Shown here: positions 14,346 to 22,556 of the stretch, piece by piece
How the letters are laid out: every line of letters begins with the position of its first letter
Numbering within the stretch: position 1 is the first letter of the stretch
Translations under genes and position numbers: made by a program
The notes under the pieces: model-generated
What the model was told of the DNA's origin: nothing
Database searches by the model: none
What the model saw: only the letters and a program-made list of their open reading frames with translations
Source of the DNA: DATHSY01 sp046729855
GTDB taxonomy: Bacteria; Actinomycetota; UBA4738; HRBIN12
Direction: 5' to 3'
Length of the DNA stretch: 52,413 nt
Assembly: GCA_046729855.1 (NCBI GenBank)
Contig: JBKPHM010000061.1
Span: forward strand, 1-52,413

Positions 14346-16829
14346 CTAGGCCTTCCTCTTCGCCATCGACCTCTTCGCGGTGGTCTTCGTCGCCGTCCTC
14401 TTCGCCGTCGCGCTCTTGTTCGCGGTGCTCTTCTTCGCGGTGCTCTTCTTCGGAGTCGTCTTCCTCGCCTTGGCGCGGGCCGCCCGCGCGGCGGCCTTGG
14501 CGGCACGGGCCTCGGCCTCGGCCTCCGGGTCGCCGTGCTTGGTCACGTTGAAATCCTTGTCGAGCTCGGCGCCGCAGTTCCAGCACCGGATGCTCTTCGG
14601 GCGGTCGATGAGCAGCGAGCCGCACACCGGGCAGGGGCGGTCCTTCACCGGCGGATGGTTCACGGCGAAGTCGCACTCCGGGTACCGGCCGCACCCGTAC
14701 ATCAGCCCGAACCGCGTCCGTCGCTCGACGATCTCGCCCGCCTTGCACTGCGGGCACGTGACGCCGATCGACTTCGGCGGTTCCTTCTTGATGTACGTGC
14801 ACTCCGGGTAGCCCGAGCACCCGACGAACGGGCCGAAACGCCCGAACTTGCGAGCGAGTGGGCGGCCGCAGTTGGGGCAAGTCTCGTCGAGCAGCTCCGG
14901 CTCGGGACGCTCGTCGCCGTTCAGGTTGCGGATGTACTTGCATCCGCCGTCCTCCTCGGCGAAGCGACTGCACCCGATGAAGAAGCCGTATCGCCCCAAC
15001 CGCTTCTGGAGACGGCCGGGCGGCGTCCGGCCCTCCTCGACGCAGCGCGGGCACTCCTCGTCGACGTCCTCGACGTACCGTTCGAACTTCTCTTCGGCGC
15101 GCTCGAGGGCCTGCTCGAACGGCCCATAGAAGTTGCGCAGCACCTGCGCGCGGCGGACCTGCCCTTCGGCGATCTCGTCGAGCTCCTCCTCCATCTCGGC
15201 GGTGAAGTTGACGTCGACGATGTCGGGGAAATGTTGGACCAGGCCGTCGGTCACGACCTCGCCCACGTCCTCGGGCACGAACCGCTTGTCCTGGAGCCGG
15301 ACGTAGCCGCGCTCCTGGATCGTGGAGATGATCGACGCGTACGTGGAGGGTCGGCCGATCCCGCGCTCTTCGAGCGTCTTCACCAGCGACGCCTCGGTGT
15401 ACCGCGGCGGTGGCTGCGTGAAGTGCTGCTCCGGTAGGACCTCGAGCATCCGCAGCGCCTGGTCCTCGCGCAGCTCCGGCAGCGTCGCCTCCGCGTCCTC
15501 GTCGACCTGGTCGTCGCGACCTTCGGTGTAGACGCGGATGAAACCATCGAACAGCAACGTCTGGCCGGTCGCCCGGAGCCGGTACGTCGCTCCGTCCGAG
15601 GTCGCCTCGATATCGACGCCAACCTGCTCGAACCGCGCCTCCGTCATCTGGCTGGCCAGGGTGCGCTGCCAGATCATCGTGTACAGGCGCAGCTGGTCGC
15701 GGTCGAGGGCGGCCGCGACGCGGGCCGGCGTCCGAAGGGCCGACGTCGGTCGGATCGCCTCGTGCGCCTCCTGCGCGTTGCGCGACCGAGCCTTGAATCG
15801 CCGGGGCTCCGCGACACCGTACGCATCGCCGAACTCGGTGCGTATCACCTCGCGGATCTCGCGGAGAGCGGACTCCGCGAGGTTCACCGAGTCGGTCCGC
15901 ATGTACGTGATCAGGCCGACGGTTCCCTCGCCGAGAATGTCGACGCCCTCGTACAGGCGCTGCGCGATCGTCATCGTCTTGCGCGCGCCGAAGCCAAGCT
16001 TGCGCGCGGCCTCTTGCTGGAGCGTGGAGGTCGTGAACGGCGGCGAGGGAGAGCGCTTGCGCTCCTTGCGCTCGACGCCCGTGACCCGGTACGCGGCGCT
16101 CCGGAGCCGGTCGGCGTGGATGGCGGCGAGGTCCTCTGAGCCGAGGACGACACCTTTCTTATCGGGCGAGGCCGCGAGCTTGCCCTCCGGAATCTCCGCA
16201 AGCCGGGCGACGAATGGCAGATGCTCCTGCTCCGGAGTGAGGCGGACGTCGATGCTCCAATACTCGACCGGCCGGAAGTCGCGGATCTCGCGCTCCCGTT
16301 CGACGATCAGGCGGACCGCCACCGACTGGACGCGGCCCGCCGACAGGCCCGGACGGACGCGGCGCCACAGGATTGGCGAGATCTTGTATCCGACCAGGCG
16401 GTCCAGCACCCGGCGGGCCTCCTGCGCGTCGAACAGCTTCAGGTCGATCTCCCGCGGTTGCTGGAAGGCCTCCAGGATTGCATCGCGCGTGATCTCGGTG
16501 AACGTCACGCGCTTGGCGCGGGCGGGCTCGACGCCGAGCAGGTCGGCCACGTGGTACGCGATGGCCTCGCCCTCGCGATCGTAGTCCGTCGCCAGGACCA
16601 GGTCCGCAGACGCCTTGTGGGCCTTCTTCAGCGCCGTGACGTGCTTCTTCGAGTCGTCCGGCACCTGGTACGTCACGGCGAAGTCGTCGGTCACGTCCAC
16701 GCCGAGATCGCTCTTGGGCAGGTCGCGGATGTGACCGTAGGAGGCCCTGACCGCGTAGCCGGAGCCGAGGTACTTCTCGATCGTCTTGGCCTTGGCCGGC
16801 GACTCGACGACCACCAAGGTCTTCGCCAT
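14346..16829 (-). CDS. topA: DNA topoisomerase I (type IA)
   Basis: The 827-residue enzyme relaxes negative supercoils through a 5'-phosphotyrosine intermediate. The Toprim domain is at the start (TLVVVESPAKAKTIEKYL, then ATDYDREGEAIAYH). The active-site Tyr is about residue 309 in GLITYMRTDS. Toward the C-terminus are three or four four-cysteine zinc modules (CPNCGRPL...CSGYPEC, CPQCKAG...CGRYPEC, CPVCGSLL...CWNC, plus an earlier CPRC...C), and then a roughly 50-residue Lys/Ala/Thr-rich basic tail typical of actinobacterial TopA. I choose ATG 16829 (MAKTLVVVESP) because family homology starts there; ATG 16853 and ATG 16847 would add a few residues. It heads the topA, tmk-fusion, holB run. 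Confidence 0.97.
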   Translation of the reverse strand: MAKTLVVVESPAKAKTIEKYLGSGYAVRASYGHIRDLPKSDLGVDVTDDFAVTYQVPDDSKKHVTALKKAHKASADLVLATDYDREGEAIAYHVADLLGVEPARAKRVTFTEITRDAILEAFQQPREIDLKLFDAQEARRVLDRLVGYKISPILWRRVRPGLSAGRVQSVAVRLIVEREREIRDFRPVEYWSIDVRLTPEQEHLPFVARLAEIPEGKLAASPDKKGVVLGSEDLAAIHADRLRSAAYRVTGVERKERKRSPSPPFTTSTLQQEAARKLGFGARKTMTIAQRLYEGVDILGEGTVGLITYMRTDSVNLAESALREIREVIRTEFGDAYGVAEPRRFKARSRNAQEAHEAIRPTSALRTPARVAAALDRDQLRLYTMIWQRTLASQMTEARFEQVGVDIEATSDGATYRLRATGQTLLFDGFIRVYTEGRDDQVDEDAEATLPELREDQALRMLEVLPEQHFTQPPPRYTEASLVKTLEERGIGRPSTYASIISTIQERGYVRLQDKRFVPEDVGEVVTDGLVQHFPDIVDVNFTAEMEEELDEIAEGQVRRAQVLRNFYGPFEQALERAEEKFERYVEDVDEECPRCVEEGRTPPGRLQKRLGRYGFFIGCSRFAEEDGGCKYIRNLNGDERPEPELLDETCPNCGRPLARKFGRFGPFVGCSGYPECTYIKKEPPKSIGVTCPQCKAGEIVERRTRFGLMYGCGRYPECDFAVNHPPVKDRPCPVCGSLLIDRPKSIRCWNCGAELDKDFNVTKHGDPEAEAEARAAKAAARAARAKARKTTPKKSTAKKSTANKSATAKRTATKTTAKRSMAKRKA

Positions 16830-17029
16830 GTCGGAACCGTTCTTCATCGTCATCCAGGAAGGGGACGAGGCCCGCGGGCGGAGGGGGCCTCCGCGCGCAG
16901 GGTACCAGTCCCCACCTCCGCCCCCGGATCATGCATCGATCGGCCGCCGGGGTCCCGTATCGGCATCCCCCGGCCCCGTTTGAACGCGGTGCTACCCTCG
17001 TTCCATTCCCGTTCCCAGCTTGGAGCCGC

Positions 17030-17704
17030 GTGCTCGCACTGTTCACGGACTTCGTCATCGAGGAGATCGCCAGGTACGGCTATCTGGCCATCTTCGTGCT
17101 CATGGTGCTGGAGTCGGCCTGCGTGCCGATCCCGAGCGAGGTCACGATGCTCTTCGGTGGGGCCCTGGTCAGCGCGCCCTTCCTGGCTCCGGAGCAGCAG
17201 TTGGACCTCGTGACGGTCGCCCTCGTGGGCGCGGTCGCGAACCTCGTCGGGTCGTGGCTCGCATACTGGGTCGGGTACGTGGGGGGAAAGCCGCTGGCCG
17301 TCCGCTGGGGACGGTACATCTTGATCCGGCCGCACGAGATCGACCGAGCGCACGCCTGGTTCGAGCGCTACGGCGAGGCCGCGGTCTTCGTCGGCCGGCT
17401 GCTGCCGGTGATCCGGACCTTCATCAGCCTGCCGGCGGGAGTGGCGCGGATGAGCTTCTGGCGGTTCTCCATCTACACGCTGCTCGGGTGCCTGCCGTGG
17501 ACGTTCGCGCTGGCGTGGGTGGGCTACCTGCTCGGCACGCGATGGGAGCAGGTCGAGCGCGTGATGCGGCCCTTCGCCTGGGCGATCGCGGTCGCGGTCG
17601 CCGCTGCGACGATCTGGTGGGTCTGGCACCGGGTCCGGCGATTGCGCGCTGAGACGGCCGACGACGACGCGCCCGAGCGCGAGCCGACGTCGACACCGGG
17701 CTAG
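17030..17704 (+). CDS. DedA-family membrane protein
   Basis: The 224-residue integral membrane protein belongs to the DedA/SNARE-associated family. It shows the family's PSEVTMLFGGAL segment after the first helix, GSWLAYWVGYVGGKP, and the conserved FVGRLLPVIRTFISLPAGVA segment with its Arg and Pro residues. Several members are undecaprenyl-phosphate or phospholipid translocases needed for envelope homeostasis; that role is inferred. GTG 17030 is supported by GGAG at 17022-17025 and by the normal family length; a TACCCT box lies at 16993-16998. It is divergent from topA across a 200-base region in which I see only GC-rich imperfect hairpins. Its stop overlaps the convergent tnaA stop (CTAG). 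Confidence 0.92.
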   Translation: MLALFTDFVIEEIARYGYLAIFVLMVLESACVPIPSEVTMLFGGALVSAPFLAPEQQLDLVTVALVGAVANLVGSWLAYWVGYVGGKPLAVRWGRYILIRPHEIDRAHAWFERYGEAAVFVGRLLPVIRTFISLPAGVARMSFWRFSIYTLLGCLPWTFALAWVGYLLGTRWEQVERVMRPFAWAIAVAVAAATIWWVWHRVRRLRAETADDDAPEREPTSTPG

Positions 17705-19080
17705 GTGAGCGGCGCGAACCGTGCGGTGAAGTGCCGCAGCTGCGGGGGCTCCTCGACGATCCGGTACCCCGCGAGCCCATCGCTCCGCTCCGCGACGGCG
17801 CCGAGGACCTCGATCACATAGTCCACATGGCTCTGCGTGTACGTCCGGCGCGGCACCGCGAGGCGCACCAGGTCCATCGCGGCGGGCCCCTCGGTGCCGT
17901 CGGGACGCCGGCCGAACATCACGGTGCCGATCTCGACGCTGCGGATCCCCCCGGCCTCGTACAGCGCGACCGCGAGCGATTGCCCCGGGTAGGTGAGCGG
18001 TGGCACGTGCGGCAGCATCGCCCGGGCGTCGATGTACACCGCGTGCCCGCCGAAGGGCTTCACGACCGGAACGCCGCACCGCTCGATCCCCTCGCCGAGG
18101 TACGCCGTCGACCGGACGCGGTAGCGCAGGTAGTCCTCGTCAACGCCCTCGCGCAGTCCCTGCGCGATCGCGTCGAGATCTCGGCCGGCCAGCCCGCCGT
18201 ACGTCGGGAAGCCCTCGGTGAGAATCTCGAGGTTCCGGCACTGCTCCGCCAGCGCGTCGTCGTTCATGGCCAGCCAGCCGCCGATGTTGGCGAGCGGGTC
18301 CTTCTTGGCGCTCATGGTCATGCCGTCGGCGAGCGAGGCCATCACGCGAACGATGTCAGGCACCGAGGCGTCGCCGTAGCCCTCCTCGCGCGTTTTCACG
18401 AACCACGCGTTCTCCGCGAACCGGCATGCGTCCAGGAACAGCGGGAGGCCGAACCGGTCGCACAGGGCGCGGACGCCGCGCAGGTTCTCGACCGAAACGG
18501 GCTGACCGCCGCCCGAGTTGTTCGTGATCGTCACGAACACGACCGGCACGTCGGGCGTCCGCTGCGACAGGAGCCGCTCGAGCGCGGCGAGATGCATGTT
18601 CCCCTTGAACGGATGCTCCGCCGCCGGGTCCCGCCCCTCAGGGATCACGAGGTCGATCGCCTCTGCGCCCGTGTGCTCGACGTTGGCGCGCGTCGTGTCG
18701 AAGTGCGTGTTGTTCGGCACGACCTTCCCGGGCCCGCCGATCACGCCGAACAGGATCTTCTCGGCGGCGCGGCCCTGGTGCGTCGGGATCACGTGCCGGA
18801 ACGGGAACAGCTCACGAACGGCGTCGAGGAACCGATACCAGGACGGCGAGCCCGCGTAGCTCTCGTCGCCCCGCTGGACCGCAGCCCACTGCTCCTTCGA
18901 CATCGCGCCGGTGCCGGAGTCGGTGAGCAGGTCGATCAGCACGTCGTCGGCATGGAGGTTGAACAGGTTGTAACCAGCCTTGCGGATCGCGCCGACGCGT
19001 TCCTCCTCCGTCGTCATCCGGAGCGGCTCGACGGAATGGATCCGGAACGGCTCGATGATCGTCCGGAACCGGTACGGCAC
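17701..19080 (-). CDS. tnaA: Tryptophanase-like beta-eliminating lyase (PLP enzyme)
   Basis: The 459-residue fold type I PLP enzyme aligns with E. coli TnaA over its full length: EPFRIHSVEPLR at the N-terminus, IDLLTDSGTGAMS, IPTHQGRAAEK, TITNNSGGGQPVSVEN, the tandem lysines of the PLP site (MSAKKDPL, about residues 259-260), EGFPTYGGL and PRRTYTQSHVDYV. Tryptophanase splits Trp to indole, pyruvate and ammonia; the sister enzyme is tyrosine phenol-lyase. Here the stretch reads SVEIGTVMFGR, as in tryptophanases, rather than the SMERG form of tyrosine phenol-lyase, so Trp is favoured but not proven. The GTG start has no ribosome binding site but a -10 box (TAGCAT) six bases upstream, indicating a leaderless message. 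No tnaC leader or TnaB permease is adjacent. Confidence 0.88.
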   Translation of the reverse strand: MPYRFRTIIEPFRIHSVEPLRMTTEEERVGAIRKAGYNLFNLHADDVLIDLLTDSGTGAMSKEQWAAVQRGDESYAGSPSWYRFLDAVRELFPFRHVIPTHQGRAAEKILFGVIGGPGKVVPNNTHFDTTRANVEHTGAEAIDLVIPEGRDPAAEHPFKGNMHLAALERLLSQRTPDVPVVFVTITNNSGGGQPVSVENLRGVRALCDRFGLPLFLDACRFAENAWFVKTREEGYGDASVPDIVRVMASLADGMTMSAKKDPLANIGGWLAMNDDALAEQCRNLEILTEGFPTYGGLAGRDLDAIAQGLREGVDEDYLRYRVRSTAYLGEGIERCGVPVVKPFGGHAVYIDARAMLPHVPPLTYPGQSLAVALYEAGGIRSVEIGTVMFGRRPDGTEGPAAMDLVRLAVPRRTYTQSHVDYVIEVLGAVAERSDGLAGYRIVEEPPQLRHFTARFAPLT

Positions 19081-19086
19081 GAGCCG

Positions 19087-19092
19087 ATGCTA
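19087..19092 (-). promoter_or_regulatory. -10 box (TAGCAT) of tnaA, overlapping the upstream gene's stop codon
   Basis: On the minus strand TAGCAT lies six bases before the GTG start of the lyase gene. Its first three bases are the TAG stop of the acetyltransferase gene (19090-19092), so the promoter is built across the end of that gene. This would give a leaderless tnaA transcript separate from the GNAT/HD genes. Confidence 0.55.
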
Positions 19093-19605
19093 GCCCTGGG
19101 TCGATCTGTCCGCAGTCAGGTCGAGCCGCATGGTCCACGCTCCGTGGTTCTCGCCGACCCTTTCGAACCCGGCGCGCTCGTACATCATCCGTGAGCGGTT
19201 CGATGGCGCGACCGACAGCGACAGAGCTGGGTAGCCCTCGTTGCGCGCCCGTTGGACGAGCGCGTCGAGCAGCGCCGTGCCGACGCCGGCGCGCCGGTGC
19301 AGCGGGGCGACCGCGATCCCGAGCTCCGGTGTGCGCTCATCGACGAACCCGAACCCGGGCTCGTCCGCGGTGAACAGCCGGTACCAAGCCGCCCCGATCG
19401 GCTCGCCCTCCAGCTCGGCGATCACGCCGGCGTCCCCAGGCCGGCGCCACCCCCGGTGGTAGCGCTCCAGGATCGGGTCGGCGAGCGTGTCGATCACCTG
19501 CTCGCGCGGCCAGTCCGGGTTCCACGCGGCGGCCTCGTACAACATTCGGTGCAGGAAATCGACGTCGTCAACGCCGGCCGGCCTGATCGTGACCTTCTCA
19601 TCCAT
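19090..19605 (-). CDS. GNAT-family N-acetyltransferase
   Basis: The 171-residue protein is a single GNAT domain: KVTIRPAGVDDVDFLHRMLY at the start, a central strand ending in ELGIAVAPLHRRAGVGTALL, which carries the acetyl-CoA pyrophosphate loop (R-R-x-G-x-G/A), and the final SLSVAPSNRSRMMYERAGF segment. ATG 19605 is chosen because GGGAGGG precedes it closely and the fold begins there. It overlaps the HD-domain gene by eight bases and is likely co-transcribed with it. The substrate cannot be read from the sequence. Confidence 0.9.
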   Translation of the reverse strand: MDEKVTIRPAGVDDVDFLHRMLYEAAAWNPDWPREQVIDTLADPILERYHRGWRRPGDAGVIAELEGEPIGAAWYRLFTADEPGFGFVDERTPELGIAVAPLHRRAGVGTALLDALVQRARNEGYPALSLSVAPSNRSRMMYERAGFERVGENHGAWTMRLDLTADRSTQG

Positions 19606-20161
19606 CGCGCCCTCCCCCCAGTCCGATCTCGTCCGCCACGCCCTGAAGCCCCTGGATCGAGACCTCGAGGAAGGCATCGAGCGACAGCCCGATCGACTCC
19701 TCGACGCCCGTGATCTCCTCGCGGTTCACGCCCGGCGCGAAGGCCTTCTCCTTGAGCTTCTTCTTGACCGACGACACCTTCATGCCGACCGCGCGCTCCG
19801 GCCGGACGAGCGCGGCCGCGACCAGCAGCCCCGCGACGGCGTCGGCGTGCACGACGGCCCTCGACATCAGGTCGGTGCGGTAGCGCTCGTGGGCGTGGGC
19901 CAACACGCCGTTCACGACCCCCTCGTCCACGCCCGCCTCGCGGAGCCACTCCGCCGCCAGGTTCGCGTGGCGCTCTGGGTCCTCGTGCGTCTGGTCCTGG
20001 TCGAGGTCGTGGAACAGGCCCGTCAGCGCCCACACCTCCTCGTCCTCGCCGAACCGTCGCGCGAGCGAGCGCATCACCCCCTCCACGGAGATCAGGTGGC
20101 GGACGGTCGTCTCCTTCTCCGCCTTCTCCCGGCAAAACGCGATCGCCCGGCTCCGATCCAT
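19598..20161 (-). CDS. HD-domain phosphohydrolase-like protein
   Basis: The 187-residue protein carries an HD metal-binding core: His in VRHLISVEGVMRSLA, the His-Asp pair in LTGLFHDLDQDQ, and later His residues (LAHAHERYRTD, VVHADAVAGL). The layout matches the HDIG-type predicted hydrolases found widely in bacteria. The C-terminal 60 residues (KVSSVKKKLKEKAF, then SLDAFLEVSIQGLQ) are also seen in that group. It lies three bases after the stop of the first APC permease gene and overlaps the following GNAT gene, suggesting one transcript. The substrate is unknown. Confidence 0.85.
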   Translation of the reverse strand: MDRSRAIAFCREKAEKETTVRHLISVEGVMRSLARRFGEDEEVWALTGLFHDLDQDQTHEDPERHANLAAEWLREAGVDEGVVNGVLAHAHERYRTDLMSRAVVHADAVAGLLVAAALVRPERAVGMKVSSVKKKLKEKAFAPGVNREEITGVEESIGLSLDAFLEVSIQGLQGVADEIGLGGGRDG

Positions 20162-20164
20162 CCT

Positions 20165-22507
20165 CTACGCTCCTTCAGCGCGCTGCTCGCTGCGCGGCTG
20201 GTCGATGGCCCCGAGATGGAACGGCACGCTAACGACGACCACGCCCGGCTCGAACAGCAACACCCTCTTGATGTAGAAACCCGTCTGGTTGTGGAGCAGA
20301 TGCTCCCACCAATGGTCGACGACGAACTCGGGAAGCACGACCGTGACGATCGTCTCAGCGGATCGGGTGTGCTTGCGGACCTCTGTCAGCAACGGCTCGC
20401 CGATGTCCCGGAACGCGGCCTCGACGACCGCGAGCGGGACGTTGATCCGGCGCTCCGCCCATTCTTCCAGGATGCTCGGGATGTCCTCGGGATCGGTCGC
20501 GAGGTACAGGGCTTCGACGCGCGCCGGCCTCAGCGACTTTGCGTAGGCAACCGCGCGGACGGTCGCGTCGTGTACGGCCGAGACCGGGACGACGGCGACG
20601 CTCCTCGTCGGTTCCATCCGGCGTACGGCGCGCTCCGCCGCCGCCTCCCGCTCCTCGGGAACCAGCGGAACGTCCATCACCACCACATCTGGGACGAAGA
20701 AGAGTGACGCCTTCAGGAGCAGCGCTCGGCGGTCGAACACGAACTGTCGCCAGCCGCCGGGCTTGATCGTCTCGGGGATGACCACGGTGACGAAATCGTG
20801 TGGCTCGCGGCGCATCGCCCGGACGAACCTGCGCAGCTCCCGAAACTCCCGGCGGCTGCCCCCCGGCAGCCGCTCGAGCCGCCCCATCCTCGGCGCCACG
20901 TTCCCCCAGGCGGCCTCGACCTCTGCGAAGGACCGTTCCTCGCCGACGTACAGCGGGATCACGCGCTCCGGACGCAGCGCGCGGAGGTAGAAGACCGCGT
21001 CCGTCGTAGCTGGCTGGAGGTCCGAGACGAGCAGCAGGAACGTGTTCTTCGCCTCGATGTCCGCGGATAGGCGCTGTGCGCGCAGGAGGCGCCCGACGCG
21101 CTCGTAGTGACGGTGCACAACCAGGAAGAACCCAACGATGATCGGGATCGCCGCGATGACGATCCAAGCGCCTCGGGCGAACTTGGTGATCGTCACGATC
21201 ACCAAGACGACGCCAGTCGTGAACGCCCCGATGCCGTTGATCGCGGCTCGGTGGCGCCACCCCTCCGTTCGCATTCGGAACCATCGGCGCACCATCCCTG
21301 ACTGGGACAAGGTGAACGCGGTGAACACGCCGACCACATACAGCTGGATCAGGTGCGTCAGGTTCGCGTCGAACAGCCAGACGAGCAGCGAGGCGAGCGT
21401 GGCCAGCACGATCACGCCGTTCGAGAAGACGAGCCGGTCGCCACGGTTGCGGAACTGGGACGGCATGAACCGGTCCCGGGCAAGGATCGCCGACAGGCGG
21501 GGGAAGTCCTGGTACGCCGTGTTCGCCGCCAGGATCAGGATGCCGGCGGTAAACACCTGGAGCAGATAGAAGGGCCATCCCCCTTCGAACACCGTGTCGC
21601 CGACCTGAGCGAGGACCGACTTGACACCGTGGATCTCCTCGCTCACCCGGACGTTCAGTTGTCGAGCCAGGAACGTGATACCGAGGAACATCGAGATGCT
21701 CATCGCGCCCATCGCCGCCAGCGTCGCGGCGGCGTTTCTCGCCTGCGGTCGCCGGAACGCCTGGACGCCGTCGGCGATCGCCTCGACCCCGGTGAGTGCC
21801 GTCGCACCCGACGAGAAGGCACGGAGGACGAGGAAGAGCGTTAGGCCGTGTTCGACGGGCAGTTCAAGATCCGCTGTCTGCGCGACCGGGCAGCCATCGA
21901 GGCAGCGCACCAATCCCGCCAGCAGCGTGATCGCCACCATGGCAACGAAGCCGTACGTCGGGATCGCAAAAAACGTGCCGGCCTCTCTCACGCCGCGGAG
22001 GTTCGCGAGGGTGACGAACAGGACGAACCCAACCGCGATCAGCACCTGGTGCTCGGCCAGACGAGGGACGGCCGAGGTGACGGCGATCGTCCCGGCCGTC
22101 ACGCTAACGGCGACCGTCAGGACGTAATCCGTCAGGATGGCGGCCGCGGCGACCAACCCTGGCCCGGTACCGAGGTTCTCTCGCGCGACGATGTACGAGC
22201 CGCCTCCGCGTGGGTACGCCTTGACGGTCTGTCGGTACGACGTGATGACGATCACGAGCAGTGCCGCGATCGCCAGCGCGATCGGCAGCATCAGACGGAG
22301 CGCTGACGCGCCGGCGAGGACCAGGACCAGCATCATCTCTTCGGTGGCGTAGGCGTTGGACGAAAGGGGGTCGGACGAGAACACCGGCAGGGCCAGGATC
22401 TTCGGGAGCAATTGGTGCTCCTGCTTGTGGGTGGCCAGGGCCCGGCCGACCAACAGCCGCTTCAGGAGCCCCGTCGACCAGCCTCGTCGGTGGGGTATCG
22501 ACGCCAT
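20165..22507 (-). CDS. APC-superfamily permease, KimA/KUP-like (probable K+ uptake)
   Basis: The 780-residue protein has a roughly 12-helix APC transporter core (to about residue 480) and a cytoplasmic C-terminal half. It opens with the LALPVFSSDPLSSNAYATEE motif that marks the KimA (YdaO)-like branch, followed by RGGGSYIVARENLG, LANLRGVREAG, FSSGATALTGVEAI and ANTAYQDFPRLSAILARDRF. The C-terminal half contains two repeated stretches ending in similar words (FVTVVIPE and TIVTVVLPE), which look like Usp-type alpha/beta folds. KimA imports K+ with protons; assignment to K+ here rests on family and on the neighbouring TrkA/KdpDE genes, and amino-acid transport is not excluded. ATG 22507 has a TAGAAT box seven bases upstream. 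A close paralogue follows at 22557. Confidence 0.87.
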   Translation of the reverse strand: MASIPHRRGWSTGLLKRLLVGRALATHKQEHQLLPKILALPVFSSDPLSSNAYATEEMMLVLVLAGASALRLMLPIALAIAALLVIVITSYRQTVKAYPRGGGSYIVARENLGTGPGLVAAAAILTDYVLTVAVSVTAGTIAVTSAVPRLAEHQVLIAVGFVLFVTLANLRGVREAGTFFAIPTYGFVAMVAITLLAGLVRCLDGCPVAQTADLELPVEHGLTLFLVLRAFSSGATALTGVEAIADGVQAFRRPQARNAAATLAAMGAMSISMFLGITFLARQLNVRVSEEIHGVKSVLAQVGDTVFEGGWPFYLLQVFTAGILILAANTAYQDFPRLSAILARDRFMPSQFRNRGDRLVFSNGVIVLATLASLLVWLFDANLTHLIQLYVVGVFTAFTLSQSGMVRRWFRMRTEGWRHRAAINGIGAFTTGVVLVIVTITKFARGAWIVIAAIPIIVGFFLVVHRHYERVGRLLRAQRLSADIEAKNTFLLLVSDLQPATTDAVFYLRALRPERVIPLYVGEERSFAEVEAAWGNVAPRMGRLERLPGGSRREFRELRRFVRAMRREPHDFVTVVIPETIKPGGWRQFVFDRRALLLKASLFFVPDVVVMDVPLVPEEREAAAERAVRRMEPTRSVAVVPVSAVHDATVRAVAYAKSLRPARVEALYLATDPEDIPSILEEWAERRINVPLAVVEAAFRDIGEPLLTEVRKHTRSAETIVTVVLPEFVVDHWWEHLLHNQTGFYIKRVLLFEPGVVVVSVPFHLGAIDQPRSEQRAEGA

Positions 22508-22514
22508 CCGGCGG

Positions 22515-22520
22515 ATTCTA
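22515..22520 (-). promoter_or_regulatory. -10 box (TAGAAT) of the first APC permease
   Basis: TAGAAT on the minus strand is separated by seven bases from ATG 22507, with no ribosome binding site between them, so a leaderless transcript is likely. It lies within the 49-base gap after the second permease and would give this copy its own promoter. Confidence 0.6.
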
Positions 22521-22556
22521 TGGCGGGGGCCACAGGCGGAACTCGGTGTCGCGAAG

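Noticed and set aside
17701..19080. Tyrosine phenol-lyase instead of tryptophanase
   Set aside because: The Arg-containing SMERG segment of tyrosine phenol-lyases reads SVEIG here, as in tryptophanases. Kept as a secondary possibility only.
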